Both the position numbers and the translations under genes were made by a program. 64,000 nt of DNA from Tetracentron sinense (taxonomy: Eukaryota; Streptophyta; Magnoliopsida; Trochodendrales; Trochodendraceae), in contig CM026568.1 of NCBI GenBank assembly GCA_015143295.1, positions 17,180,607 through 17,244,606 on the forward strand. The letters are read 5' to 3'. Shown in pieces: positions 1 to 12,590 of this stretch. The notes beneath the pieces are model-generated. The model was not told where the DNA came from and made no database searches. It worked only from the letters and a program-made list of their open reading frames with translations. How positions within the stretch are numbered: the stretch's first letter is position 1; every line of letters starts with the position of its first letter.

Positions 1-186
1 CGTATCCATGAAATCCATTGCCAAACCTAAGGCACCACCTCATTGGTGGGTATTTAAGAGGTGGGGCATCCACCAATGAGGTGGTGCCTTAGGTTTGGTA
101 ATGGATTTCATTGGTGAGTATTTAAGAGGTGGGGCATCCACCAATGAGGTGGTGCCTTAGGTTTGGCAATGGATTTCTTGGGTCCG
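1..186. repeat. Inverted plus tandem 41-bp repeat (foldback remnant)
   Basis: A 41-bp arm at 9-49 is the reverse complement of 70-110 with one mismatch, and the same 41 bp occurs again in direct orientation at 138-178. The direct copies have a 68-bp period that includes a short spacer with TATTTAAGAGG. The structure looks like the end of a foldback transposon that continues left of the window. No target duplication can be tested because the left end is cut. Confidence 0.75.
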
Positions 187-519
187 CCTATCACTACTAA
201 AAAAAAATTGTCCAGCCCATGATTAACTATCACAATGTAGTTACAGTGACCATTATAATATCAATATCAAAGAACTTCAAATTCAGCCAGAGTGTCGTAT
301 TACCGATGGTTACTATACTTTAATGGTTCTCCGCTTTCATTGCTCATGAAATTAAAATTAATTCGCTAAAATAATCTCTGATAGTTGCCACATGGAGCTC
401 AAATGGCAAGGTGTGCCCCTCTCATTAGGGTGGCATGGGATTGAGTAGTAAGGAACAAAATATCCTTTCGCGATGTGGCAAACAGAAAACTACTTACCCA
501 TTAGCTAGCATTAAACAAA

Positions 520-870
520 GGAACCGAATCCTCTATGGTTATAACTGGATTTGGTGAATCTGGTTATGCACCTGAGTTCGCCACATGTCTCTTTTGACTC
601 TCTTTAACTGTGATTAAGATTCACACACTCCTAGGGTTCACCCACTCATCCTTGGTTTTTAGAAAAAAATATTCATTTTTTAAGTATTTAAATATTTCTA
701 ATATTAAAATATATTTTTATGCGAAGCAAGGATGGGTACGTAGGTGAACCTTAGGGATGGGTGAATCTTAACCCATAATTAAGTAAGGGGTGTGAAAAGG
801 GACGTGTGGCGACCTCAAGGGCATAACCAGATTCACCAAATCCGGTTATAACTGTCAAGGATTTGGTTCC
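520..870. mobile_element. Mutator-like foldback MITE with 9-bp TSD
   Basis: The 351-bp element has long imperfect inverted repeats covering nearly its whole length. It starts GGAACCGAATCC; the right end read in reverse is GGAACCAAATCC, and both arms continue through GGTTATAAC and a GGATTTGGTGAATCTGG stretch. It is flanked by a perfect 9-bp direct repeat TTAAACAAA (511-519 and 871-879), the duplication length of Mutator-like elements. It has no coding capacity. Part of each arm (about 590-660 and 720-790) resembles the ~100-bp tandem unit inside the larger Mutator-like element at 15.7-17.4 kb. Confidence 0.8.
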
Positions 871-879
871 TTAAACAAA

Positions 880-1764
880 TTTTGCAAACCAAAAAATAAA
901 TAAAATGGGATTTCTGATCCTCTATTCAACATTAATATGAACCATTATTAATTACAATGATTTGATTTATTAAGCGGCATTTCTTATTAGAAAACCATAT
1001 AACCACCCCCCAAAATGGGATTTCCTTCTTGACTATATATGAACCTTTCCTTCTCCTTTTTATTTTTATTTTTAATTGGGATAGTAATTCATGTTTATAT
1101 CTCTAGATTGCGTGGTTTGGATTGTTCAATTGACATAGTTTTGGACGATGGTCCAGTGGAGACATTACTCACTAACTGAATGGTATTCATGGATAAATTG
1201 GGGGGTCATGCTATAACGTTACATGGATGGTGGCCCTTTTTAAAAACTAATAAATAAACAATCTCCTAATGGTGGAAGGGGATTCGGCAAGACCCTGTGG
1301 TTTTATTAAAATAAAAATAATAATCACACCTTACATATAGGGGGGTATAAAAGCCTTACCATTTTTTTTTAAAAAAAATCTATCATTGAAGATAAAATTC
1401 CTTGTTGAATATGATAATTCAATTATAATGTTTTTTTTAAAAATGATCTGCATATGACAAGACCCTATGATCTTGTCGTGCATGCAGGTTAGTCAGATCA
1501 TTAGCCATATCTAATTTACATTTTGAAAGAAAAAAACAAAGGAACAAAGGAAATGTTGTTTAGATAAAGTGGGGATTAAAAATAATTGAGATAGCTTTGT
1601 TATCCTCAATCTAGTGGGAATCAGGCTGGTCTAATGAGAGGTGACATTTGTGTGCTTGTATAAATAGTAGTCAATAAACTTGATTTTCTTATATGGGCAG
1701 CCCTTAAATGAACCAAACCCCACTCTTCCCTAATGATCAAAATGCATATGACGTTCATCAATGA
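880..1764. other. AT-rich spacer, nothing recognised
   Basis: About 0.9 kb of AT-rich DNA with short homopolymer runs. No reading frame, RNA gene or terminal repeat pair could be supported. Confidence 0.5.
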
Positions 1765-1766
1765 TC

Positions 1767-1799
<33 letters not shown>

Positions 1800-2011
1800 T
1801 TTGTATTAATGTAATACAGTTAGGCCGTAACCCCCGGTTAGCTGGGGTAATATCTGTTCTTAGGTTAGTAGTTAGATGTTTAATATGTTAGCTTGGCAGT
1901 TAGTGGACATTAACAACGGCCACACCCCACATGACTCGATTTGTCCCTCACAGTTGGAGGATACTCTGCCTGCCATCAGACTGAAGTGCAGGTGTGATGA
2001 ACCCACTTCAT
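1765..2011 (-). repeat. (ATTT)n run and SINE-like 3' domain
   Basis: A tetranucleotide run of TTTA units at about 1768-1803 is followed by sequence that, read on the minus strand, resembles the 3' half of the SINE at 27443-27627 (shared elements: TTAGAACAGATA, a GCTAA..CGGGG stretch, CCTAACTGT). The ATTT run would be the 3' tail of a minus-strand copy. Head boundary and target duplication are not clear. Confidence 0.4.
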
Positions 2012-2121
2012 ATAGAAGTAGGGTAATGCTAGGTACATTCTTTTAAATCCACTTTCTTGAAGGGAAAGACGTGTTATTGTCTTTCATTAAGAGAAAGACA
2101 CGTGTTTTGCACCATCACTCT

Positions 2122-2334
2122 TGTTAAACAATCCAATAAAATAAAGAGAAACACAAAAACTAAGAAAAGAGGAGGCTAGGGTTTCATTGATGCTGTCTAA
2201 TACAATCAAATACTAAAAGAGTATTTAACCTAAATACAAAGAGACTATATATAGGCTAAAGAAAGGAAGCTGAAAAAGACAGGGAAATAAAAGGACTATT
2301 CTACCCTTAATAAACAACCCTATATTTCTTAACA
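2122..2334 (-). repeat. 3' LTR of copia element
   Basis: A 213-bp terminal repeat starting TGTTAAACA; the other end reads TTCTTAACA. It contains a TATA-like CTATATATAG on the minus strand. Nearly identical to 6729-6941. Confidence 0.93.
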
Positions 2335-2350
2335 TCCCCCCTCAAACTCA
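2335..2350 (-). other. Polypurine tract of copia element
   Basis: On the minus strand this reads GAGTTTGAGGGGGG directly before the 3' LTR, the expected plus-strand primer of an LTR retrotransposon. Confidence 0.85.
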
Positions 2351-5300
2351 CGATGCGGCAGCTACAAGCATCGAGAGTTTGCCAACTAGAAAACGAAAAC
2401 GGGAAATAGAATACGACTTGGTAAAGAAATCTGCAATCTGCAAAGAAGAAGGAACAAAAGGCAAAGTAATGGTGCCATGCTTGAGATGATGACGAGTAAG
2501 GTGACAATCGATCTCAATGTGCTTGGTTCGTTCATGAAAAACCAAGTTGTGAGCAATCTGAATAGAACTCTAGTTGTCACAATACATAGGAGTGGGATGA
2601 GAAAGAGAAACCCCCATGTCTGCAAGTAACCAACGTAACCAAAGAATCTCGTTGGTAGTAGATGCCATAGCACGATATTCTGCTTCGGTTGAAGATTGAG
2701 AAACAATAGATTGTTTCTTGCTCTTCCAAGAAATAAGAGAATCACCCAAAAAGATACAGAAACCAGTAACAGACTTGCGATCTGTAGGATCACTGCCATG
2801 ATCAGCATCAGTGTATGCACGCAACTCCAAGGAAGAGGTGGATGGAAGTAAAAGACTCTGAAAGACTGTACCCCGAAGATATCGCAAAATACGAAGAACA
2901 GCTGCCCAATGAACTATAGTAGGAGAAGCAACAAACTGACTAACAACATGAACAGCATATGCAATACCTGGACGAGTTATAGTGAGATATACCAAGCTCC
3001 CAACAATAGTACGGTATAAAGTAGGATCTGACAAAGATATACCATCAGACGAAGAATACTTTGCGTTAACCTCAATGGGAGTATCAAGAGTCTTATTATC
3101 AGTAAGTCTAGCCCGCTCAAGAATATCTGCAACATATTTCGACTGAGAAAGAAGATAACCTCTGGGTGAGTATGCTACCTCAATACCCAAGAAATATCGT
3201 AGGGAACCCAAATCCTTCATTTCAAACTGTCTAGCTATCTCTGTCTTCAAAACTGAAATGCCATCAATATCATCACCAGTAATAATCATGTCATCAACAT
3301 ATAAAGAAAGAATGATACGACCTGCATCAGTACACTTAACAAAGAGAGCAGAATCATGACTACTAGGAGCAAATCCAAGGGAAGAGATCACAACAAAAAA
3401 TTTCTCAAACCAAGCACGAGGTGCTTGTTTAAGACCATATAACGCTTTCTTGAGCTTGCAAACATACCCAGAATCATGAGAAACACCAGCAGGGGGCACC
3501 ATATAAACTTCTTTTTGAAGATCTCCATTCAAGAAGGCATTTTTAACATCAAGTTGAGAGATATGCCACTGACGAACCGAAGCTACTGCAATAAGAATAC
3601 GAATAGTAGTCATTTTCGCAACAGGAGCAAATGTCTCCTCATAATCCATACCATACTGTTGAGAGTACCCTTTTGCAACTAATCTAGCTTTGTATCGCTC
3701 AATAGATCCATCAGAATTAGTCTTGATCTTATACACCCAACGACAACCAACAACACTCTTACCAGGAGGTAGAGGAACCAAATCCCAAGTACCTGTCTTA
3801 TGCAAAGCAGAAAGTTCCTCATCCATAGCTTGCTGCCAAAGAGGATCAAGAATTGCCTCTTTATAGGAAGAGGGCTCAGAGAGACAATAAATAGAAGCTA
3901 AAAAGGAAGTAAAAGATGAAGAATAACAAGAATAAGCAAAATCTGGTAACTTTGTGGACTTACGAATGCGTATGGATTGACGTAGAGGTGGATCCACAAT
4001 CTCAGACGGAGCTTGATGGACCATAGGAGAAGAGGGAGCTTCAGGTGTGCCGGAGAGCAAAGTGTCAGTACCTGCAGAATGATCAGTACGAATCCGTCGA
4101 GTATAATGTAAAGGTAACAGGGGAAGAACATGAGAAGGGGTATTTGAAGTACTAGGAACCTGAGATGACAAACTATCAGAATCCTCAGAAAAAGGATCTA
4201 TACGAACAAGATCAGATCTAGTCAAAGCATGAGTGGTGGATGGAATAGAAAAGAAAGGTATATGTTCGAGAAAAACAACATGACGAGACACATAAAGTTT
4301 TTGAGTAATTGGATCAAAACAACGATACCCCTTTTTACCTTCACCATAACCAAGAAAGACACAAATAACAGATCGAGAGGACAACTTGCTGCGTTCTACA
4401 TGAGGACGAAGAACGAAACAAGTACAACCAAAAACTCTAAAGAAAGAATAATCAAGAGCATACCCATACAACTTTTCGAAAGGAGACAGACCTGAAATAT
4501 GAGAAGATGGAATTGTATTAATCAAACTTACAGCAGTAAGAACAGCTTCACCCCAAAACACACTAGGAACTGAGGCAGATAACAAGAGAGAACGAGCTGT
4601 TTCAATAATATGCCTATGTTTTCTTTCAGCAACACCATTTTGTTCAGGAGTATCTGTACACGAAGTTTGGTGAATAGTTCCATCTAAGGCAAGCAGCTCA
4701 CAAAATTTATGAGAAGTGTATTCCCCACCCAAATCACACCTAAAACATTTTATAACAGCAGAATGTTGAGTTTTGACAAGAGCTCGAAAGGCTGTATATA
4801 TCTCAAAGAATTCAGAACGATGTTTCATTAAATAAACCCAACAATAACGAGTATGATCATCAATAAAAGAAACATAATATCGAGACCCTCCTTTTGTGGC
4901 AACAGGAGAAGGTCCCCATACATCAGAATGAATCAAATCAAATGGAGAAGAAGAAACAGAAATACTTCGATTAAAAGGTAAAGCTGAAAATTTTGCCAGT
5001 TTACATCCACTACAATCAGAAATATCATGAGTTTGCAAATTTCCTAAAACCCCTGTAGATGCCAAAAATCTCAAACGAGAGGACGAAACATGACCAAGAC
5101 GAGAATGTCATAAATAAAAACTAGAAGAAGAAGAACTCAAGTGAAAAGAAGACAAATCAACACTAGTAGCAGCAGCAACTGGCACTTTTAACTCATCCAA
5201 AATATATAGTCCCCCCTTCCTACGGCCTGTCCCAATCAGCTTCTGGGACTGCAGATCCTGCACATAACAAGAAGAAGATGAAAAGGTGACTAAATTACCA

Positions 5301-6716
5301 GAATCACATAATTGACCAACAGAAGCAAGATTTAATGTGAGTTTCGGATTATGATAAACATTAGGGAGAGACAAGTGAGGCGTGACAACAGAGCCAACAC
5401 CTGCTAAAGGCATAGGAGTGCCATCAGCAGTCATGACAGGAATAGAAGACGAAGGAGATACAGAAGCAAAAGACAAAGAATCTGGAGACATATGATGTGA
5501 AGCTCCAGAATCCAAGACCCATATAGAAGATGACATACCTGAAGAACTGTGAGGCAACTGACCTACGTAAGAAGAAGTAGACATAGCTTGTGGCTGTGAG
5601 GAGAGAAACTTCTGAAATTGCTCAGCCAGAATACTAGGATCGGTGAAAGGACCTGATGAAACTACTGCTGCAGTATTAGACTGTGGTGGTTTGTAACCCT
5701 GAAGTGGTCTATAAGCATTAGATTGTGACTGGTTGCCAGGCTTCCAAGCTTGAGATTGCTGCTGTGATTGATTCTGTTGTCTCAACTTAGGACATTGAGC
5801 CTTCCAATGGCCTTTCTACTTACAGAAACTGCACTCGTCAAAGGCAACTCTTGTATAAGGCTTATTCTGATTATTAGAGGGTGGCTTAGAAGGTACTACT
5901 AACACAGAAGGATTAGAAGTAGAAAGAATTCCCTTTTCAGAATGAGACTTAAGACGTATTTCTTCTGCCAATAACTCACTAACAACTGAGTCAACAGAAG
6001 GAAGTGGAGAACGATGCAAAATTGAACCTCTAAGTCCTTCAAAATCACTGCGAAGTGCCGTTAAAAACTGTACCAACCGTTGCTGCTCTCTACGATCAAT
6101 ATAGGCACCACATGCCTTTAATTTTGTCGATTCTGTAAGAGCCAATTGATCCCAAAGATCTGTCATAGCAGAATAAAACTCTTGAATACTCATATTCTTC
6201 TGCTGAAGAGCTCGTATGTCATTCTCTAATTGATATTGCTTTGCAAAATTTGATTGAGTGAATAACCTCTGTAGATGATCCAAAACCTCCTTTGCTGTCT
6301 CATACTTCGCCAACTGTGTACCTATGGAATGTTCAACAGAATTGTTAATCCAAGTAATAATTTTCGCATTGTTTGCTTCCCAGGCATCTATCAAAGTTTC
6401 ATAACCCTCATCAGTATTCTTGGGTTTCACAGAAGTTCCACTAACATATCCCCACATCTTTTTACCCTTAAGAAAATTTTTCATTACATAACTCCAATAC
6501 GAATAATTCTTTCCATCCAATCTCACACTCACAGACTGAAGCGAATCGTCTCTTTCACCCGCCATAATAAAGAAACAAAGAAAACCAGAACGCAAAAGAA
6601 AGAAAAACGAAATACCAGATTGCGATGCGAGATACCAGATTGCAGAAACTGTACGAACACCCTCTCGAAATTGTACTGTCACCCTCTCGAAATTAAACTT
6701 CCTCCCATGAAATTTA

Positions 6717-6728
6717 GCTCTGATACCA
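6717..6728 (-). other. Primer-binding site (initiator tRNA-Met)
   Basis: The minus strand reads TGGTATCAGAGC immediately inside the 5' LTR, complementary to the 3' end of plant initiator tRNA-Met, as is usual for copia elements. Confidence 0.92.
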
Positions 6729-6941
6729 TGTTAAACAATCCAATAAAATAAAGAGAAACACAAAAAATAAGAAAAGAGGAGGCTAGGGTTTCATTGATGC
6801 TGTCTAATACAATCAAATACTAAAAGAGTATTTAACCTAAATACAAAGAGACTATATATAGGCTAAAGAAAGGAAGCTGAAAAAGGCAGGGAAATAAAAG
6901 GACTATTCTACCCTTAGTAAACAACCCTATATTTCTTAACA
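6729..6941 (-). repeat. 5' LTR of copia element
   Basis: A 213-bp terminal repeat paired with 2122-2334, about three differences by eye. Followed by the ACTCT target duplication at 6942-6946. Confidence 0.93.
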
Positions 6942-7332
6942 ACTCTATCCATCATAAAGAGAGTGCAGTTTAAAGAAAGAGTGTTAGCTAGCATTTTCCA
7001 TAAAAGTAAAGGCTTTCAATTATCATAATGAATCTTTGGAAACACTTTGGTATTTCTCCTAAATGACCAAAAAATACCCTTCAAAAGGTTATTCTTGTGA
7101 TGGCTTTTGAAATGGATTTGGTCCCATTGCAAATCACATTTTTTATTGTTCATGAAAACATGGCCAGGAATGTAACTGCCGGTGGCAGTTGCGTCATTTT
7201 CCGGCCAACCCGGCCACCATACTTTCCAAGTGGAGAGGCACTGGAACAGGATAATATTAGTGCATAGGATATTTGAGTATGTGCTATTGAGAGCATCGAT
7301 GTGGGCCACATCAATCACTTCCTTTTTCATCC

Positions 7333-7342
7333 CATATATAAT
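7333..7342 (+). promoter_or_regulatory. Putative TATA box of PHO1;H1
   Basis: CATATATAAT lies about 95 bp upstream of the PHO1;H1 ATG and is the best TATA-like sequence in the short stretch left between the MITE/copia insertion and the gene. Transcription start is not visible, so this is inference from motif and spacing. Confidence 0.45.
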
Positions 7343-7431
7343 ATGATCATGGGTTTCAATTGAAACACCTCAAACATCACAAGACTATACACACCATCTA
7401 GGACTTCTGTATAATTCTCTGTAGAGAAAAA

Positions 7432-7659
7432 ATGGTGAAGTTCTCTAAGCAGTTTGAGGGTCAGATTGTTCCTGAGTGGAAAGAGGCCTTTGTTGATTAC
7501 TGGCAACTCAAAAAAGACCTCAAGAAAATACATCTTCTTAAAAATAACAACACACCCACTAACCATCAACAAAGCTCCTTGCCCAACAAACTCTTCTCCT
7601 CTATAAGGAAGTTCTCTTTATTTGGTCATCAACACAGAGAACATGGGATCATTCAAGTA

Positions 7660-7712
<53 letters not shown>

Positions 7713-10700
7713 TATATATATTATAGTTTTTGCTAATGTAATACTTATAGAATTTAATTTTGTGTTTATGTTGTTGATTAGGTTCGTAAGATACTTGCCT
7801 CTTCAGATAGTAAGGGAGACTTGTATGAGACTGAATTGCTAGAACAATTTGCTGATACAGATGCCGACAAAGAATTTTTTGCGCGATTAGACCTTCAACT
7901 TAACAAAGTGAATCAGTTTTACAAGACAAAGGAGGGAGAGTTTATGGAGAGAGGTGAGTCATTGAAGAAACAGATGGAGATTCTCATTGAGCTCAAGACT
8001 GCACTCAAACAACAGCGCGGTAAAGGCACCTCTGCCCAGGACTCAAAGGAGGATGCCTCCATCTCATGCACAATCTCATGTGGTATATAACATACCTTCT
8101 CTATAAAAATTCTGCTGGCTAAAATGAGAAATGAAATGCTAATAAGCATATTAACATGTGATTTATAGTTATATAAAGAGGTTTCTCACCTGTTTTCCAT
8201 TCTTTTCTTTCATTGTTAATCAAATTTTCTCATACCAAGCATGTAAGAAACACATTTTCTTATCATTCCTAAATTAATTCTATATGTATATTTATGTGTT
8301 AGCATGTTTTGATATGAAAGTTGCATTATAGTTTTGGTCCCACTCCTGCTTTCTTGAACACCATGCACATATATCAGGAAGGACTAGTTTTCCTTAACCA
8401 AGCTAGGAAAAGAAAATGAGAAATAGAAAATGGGGTGGTTTTTCTAATAAGGGTCATGAGTTTTTTCCCTTACTTTTTTGGCTAGATATTGATGAGGCTT
8501 TACTAAATTACTTATCTCCCTGTTTTTCTGTTCCTTGGCTATAGAGGAAGAGTCTATTAATGACATAACAGACCAAGAACAGGTGCAAGAAAACTCCATT
8601 GGCGAGTTTGACAGAAATGATGTGCAATTCTCAGACTCCCCAAAATCAGATGAGGTGGGGAAGTCGGTGAAGATGAAAAGAGAGGATTGGAAGATGAGGA
8701 CCCTTTCGGGTCGTGTTTTCAATTGCCAGGGAAAGAACATGAGGCTAAACATCCCTCTAACAACACCATCTCGTACCTTCTCGGCGATTACTTACTTAGT
8801 TTGGGAGGATTTGGTTAACCAATCGAATAAAAGCAGTTCGGAAGGAAATAAACTACATGTCAACAAAACGAAGCTACACCATGCAGAGAAGATGATTCGA
8901 GGAGCTTTCACTGAGCTCTACAAAGGACTGGATTACCTCAAAACTTACAGGTATCATTTCTTAAATTACAGTTTCTTGAACTTTAATTTCATACAAAATT
9001 TAGAAGAACATTAAAGAGAGAAAATGGCTATTTAAGATATTCTCTTAGTTTAAGGGGCCATCAATTTGGACAACGGATGACGCACGGGTTCAACAAGGGA
9101 CAATTTTAGATTTCGATAAAGAGATAGCACACTTTGGATTATCTTAAATTTTTGTGATATGATCTTGCAGGAACTTGAACATGCTTGCTTTCGCAAAAAT
9201 CTTGAAGAAATTTGACAAAGTAGGTGATGGGTAACTTGTTATTCTCTTAGAAACTTTTGTTTGGTTTTTCATTTTGTGAAGAAACTGAGATCTCTCTCTT
9301 CTTTCAGGTCACTGAGAAAGAAGTCCTGCCCATTTATCTCAAAGTGGTTGAGAGCTCCTATTTCAACAGCTCAGACAAGGTAAATTTTCATAACCAAAGA
9401 CTACTTGGTAAAATATCTGGAGCCTAACATACACATCTATGTTATACAACATCCATGCAAGGATATTATGATCTCCAATCCATGACAGGAGGGTGTTAGG
9501 ATGTGGGGCACAAATTGTCCCATCATCTAATTTTTAACGGTATTAGATTTACACGGATCTAACTTAGATATGTCTGTCTTGTACGCATTGGCATACAATT
9601 TTTATCCAAATTATAATAACCATTTGAACCTCCTAATTAGTCTCAGTAATGGCAGGTAGTCAAGTTAGCAGATGAGGTTGAGGAGCTTTTTGTTAAACAC
9701 TTAGCCGCAGATGACCGGAGAAAAGCAATGAAATACCTGAAACCGCATCACCGTAAAGAATCCCATACTGTAACCTTCTTCATTGGTAATTATCTTCATC
9801 CATATGCATCTGATTATCAAAATAAGAATGCCTAGAAAAACATGACCTGTACCTGGTCCACATTTGGGTGAATTATGTCCAAACCCTATGGTACATGGGT
9901 TGAAGCTTTGAAGACCATCAGTCAAATCCCATTGCACCTAAAGGAAGCACTAATTAGCCTCCCATGTACCAGGTTACCTAGGTATAATCCCATGGTCTCA
10001 AAAGAGTGAACAATGGTTCCTAATTAAAATCATTTATTTCTAATCAGGGCTATTCACCGGATGTTTCATCGCGCTCTCTGCCGGATACATCATAATGTCA
10101 CATATCGCTAGGATGTACACTCGGCAGTCGGATACTGTGTACATGGAAACTGTCTATCCTGTGCTTAGGTAAGTACCTTTTCAATATATTTTGTTACTAC
10201 CTCGTTAACACATAGCTCTTGTACATGTGTTCCTTATAATGTTTAAGGCTACTGATGAGGCACTTCTGCAATTTTTGTTTGCAGCATGTTCACCTTATTA
10301 TTTCTGCACTTCTTTCTGTATGGATGCAACATTTTCATGTGGAGAAAAGCTCGAATAAACTATAGCTTCATCTTTGAATTGTCCCCCACCAAAGAGCTTA
10401 AATACAGAGACGTGTTCTTGATCTGTACCATGTCTATGACTGCGGTGATGGGTATCTTGTTTGCTCACTTGTCACTTGTTGTGAAAGGGAATTCGTCTAC
10501 TCATCTTCAAGCAATTCCAGGCCTTTTGTTATTGGTAACTTTTCCATCTGTTTCACCTTAACATTGTTCAATATGTTTCCTTATCTGTAGCCATAACGGT
10601 CCTGCATGACTGTGGTTCCAGTTCAACCTCTTGATGATCATAATCTAAACTCACTAACTCAACAAATCATTTTAGATAAATTATATGTTATGTACATATG

Positions 10701-12590
10701 GGAAAAATAACACTAAATTCCAATTTGCTTCCATGTGTACAGCTCTTCCTGCTATTGCTTGTGTGCCCTTTCAACGTTGTCTACCAGTCAAGCCGTTACC
10801 GTTTTCTCAAGGTGATACGGAACATCATCTTGTCACCTCTTTATAAGGTAGGACCCCTTCAAGAAGTGATATAATGTGCAATGACATTCCATTAAAGCGT
10901 TTTTAAGGAGCTTAAGTGAAGTATATCACCAAATTAGCTTCCCATCTGATATTTTTGTTGTCTGTGCAGGTTGTCATGCTAGACTTCTTCATGGCTGATC
11001 AGCTTTGTAGTCAGGTAGACTTAAAAAATTAATAAGATTCAACTGTGAAATGATGGAAAATCTTGATAGCTAATCAGATGCTTTACTCATCACTTATACT
11101 GATTATTACAATCTTACCTCTGTTATTGAATAGGTGCCGATGCTCAGAAGCCTGGAGTACGTGGCGTGTTATTACGTAACTGGGAGCTATAAAACTCAGG
11201 ACTATGAGTTTTGCATGAGGAATAAGCATTACAGGGATTTAGCTTACGCTGTTTCCTTCCTACCTTATTACTGGAGGGCAATGCAGGTTAAGTACTGAGC
11301 TCTCTGCTTAAAGTAATTAATGGTTATTGGTTAAATTATTCCTAAATTATATAATATTTCATTCATAAGTAAATCGTTTCTTACTGGATTTTTTCTTAAT
11401 TGGGGAGTGCAGTGTGCTAGGAGGTGGTTCGATGAAGGAGAGATGGGCCACCTTGTAAATCTTGGTAAATATGTGTCTGCCATGTTGGCCGCCGGTGCCA
11501 AAGTGGCGTACGAGAAAGAAAGGAGTATCGGATGGCTATGTCTAGTTGTGGTTATGTCAAGTGCTGCAACTGTGTATCAATTGTACTGGGACTTTGTAAA
11601 GGATTGGGGTTTGCTCCAATTTAACTCCAAGAACCCCTGGCTAAGGAACGAATTAATGCTTCGTCGAAAGATCATTTACTTCTTCTCCATGGTATATCTC
11701 TCTCTCCTACCTTCACCTCAAACAACTTTACTGTTACTGAGAATCCCATCACTCTCTCTCTCTCTCTCTCTCATGTGTAATTCACATAGTAGACATGGTG
11801 GTTTGTACAATGGAAAATATGCCAAAACAATCCGCATTGCTGAACCAATGACCCAGCTCTTTGATTGATCTTAGAACAAAATCAGGACTTGAAAAATTAT
11901 CCAAACAGACGACGGTTGGTGCTTTTAAATGACAAATACAGAGATCAAGTAGTCGGAAAAAAGAACAATTCATTGAGCAGAATATTATAATTTGACAGCC
12001 AATACCATTTTTTTTATATGATTTCTCCATGGGACAATCAAGAAACTTTTAATCTTCCTGTAATGCAAACTAGGAAATGCGGATGGTGTTTGCAGATTTA
12101 TACAGTAAATAAATACACATTCAGAAGTTCTTAGTTTAACTCTTTTAATTTGATGAAACAATTTTTGAGTATTCGATATGTCTTGCAGGGATTGAACCTT
12201 ATTCTCAGGCTTGCTTGGTTACAAACTGTTCTCCACTCGAACTTCGGAAGCGTGGATTACAGAGTAACTGGGCTCTTTTTAGCTGCCCTTGAAGTCATTC
12301 GGAGAGGGCACTGGAATTTTTACAGGTTAAACAGATTTACTAGTACCAATTTAGTATCAATAATCCTAATATACTTAGTTACATACAGACATACAAATAC
12401 TTGTGTATCTAATTATATCTATATACATATATATGTATATAATGTGTATAATACATCTCCCTTTCCCATTTGCTCATGAACAATGTTTTAATGGTTCAGG
12501 TTGGAGAATGAGCATCTAAATAATGCTGGCAAGTACAGGGCTATCAAGACAGTGCCACTTCCTTTTCATGAAGTGGATGACCAAGATTAA
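7432..12590 (+). CDS. PHO1-H1: Phosphate transporter PHO1 homolog 1 (SPX-EXS)
   Basis: A complete gene of 14 exons: 7432-7656, 7782-8082, 8545-8950, 9171-9219, 9308-9379, 9656-9785, 10048-10168, 10285-10534, 10743-10847, 10970-11014, 11134-11286, 11413-11691, 12189-12325, 12500-12590. All joints are GT-AG and stay in phase, giving 787 aa, close to Arabidopsis PHO1 proteins (about 780). The start [17 protein letters not shown] is the SPX domain N-terminus; the SPX domain runs to about residue 330 and ends in a lysine-rich helix (AEKMIRGAF..). Hydrophobic segments follow from about residue 386, and the EXS domain covers about 570-760. The protein exports inorganic phosphate, typically into the root xylem; SPX binds inositol pyrophosphates as a phosphate-status signal. 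The ends (KQFEG.., REHG, PLPF..EVD) fit PHO1;H1 better than PHO1 itself. No broken joints; expression may be affected by the copia insertion upstream. Confidence 0.96.
7657..7720. repeat. Compound (CT)n(TA)n(CA)n(TA)n microsatellite
   Basis: Four consecutive dinucleotide tracts at the start of intron 1 of PHO1;H1, directly after the donor site. Likely length-polymorphic. Confidence 0.9.

Larger units (their letters stand above)
2122..6941 (-). mobile_element. Ty1/copia LTR retrotransposon, young fossil
   Basis: A full-length copia element of about 4.8 kb on the minus strand. It has 213-bp LTRs at both ends, a 5-bp target duplication ACTCT (2117-2121 and 6942-6946), a primer-binding site for initiator tRNA-Met next to the 5' LTR and a polypurine tract next to the 3' LTR. 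In minus-strand order it holds gag (about 6.6-5.8 kb), then protease (DSGASHH), integrase, reverse transcriptase (YVDDM) and RNase H, the copia order. The LTRs differ at about 3 of 213 positions by eye, so insertion was recent: roughly half a million years at a fast plant rate, a few million at slow woody-plant rates. It looks almost whole but broken, with about two breaks. It lies about 490 bp upstream of the PHO1;H1 start codon, in opposite orientation. Confidence 0.95.
2021..6999. mobile_element. Mutator-like MITE split by a copia element
   Basis: The left end (GGGTAATGCTAGG at 2021) and right end (reverse GGAAAATGCTAGC at 6999) form terminal inverted repeats. They are flanked by a 9-bp direct repeat with one mismatch, ATAGAAGTA (2012-2020) and ATAAAAGTA (7000-7008). 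Without the inserted copia element and one copy of its 5-bp duplication, the MITE is only about 150 bp. Four relatives occur at 15244, 31711, 44113 and 50385. Confidence 0.7.

Noticed and set aside
6942-7431. P1BS site upstream of PHO1;H1 (GGATATTT at about 7268)
   Set aside because: Last position does not fit GNATATNC, so it was not called.
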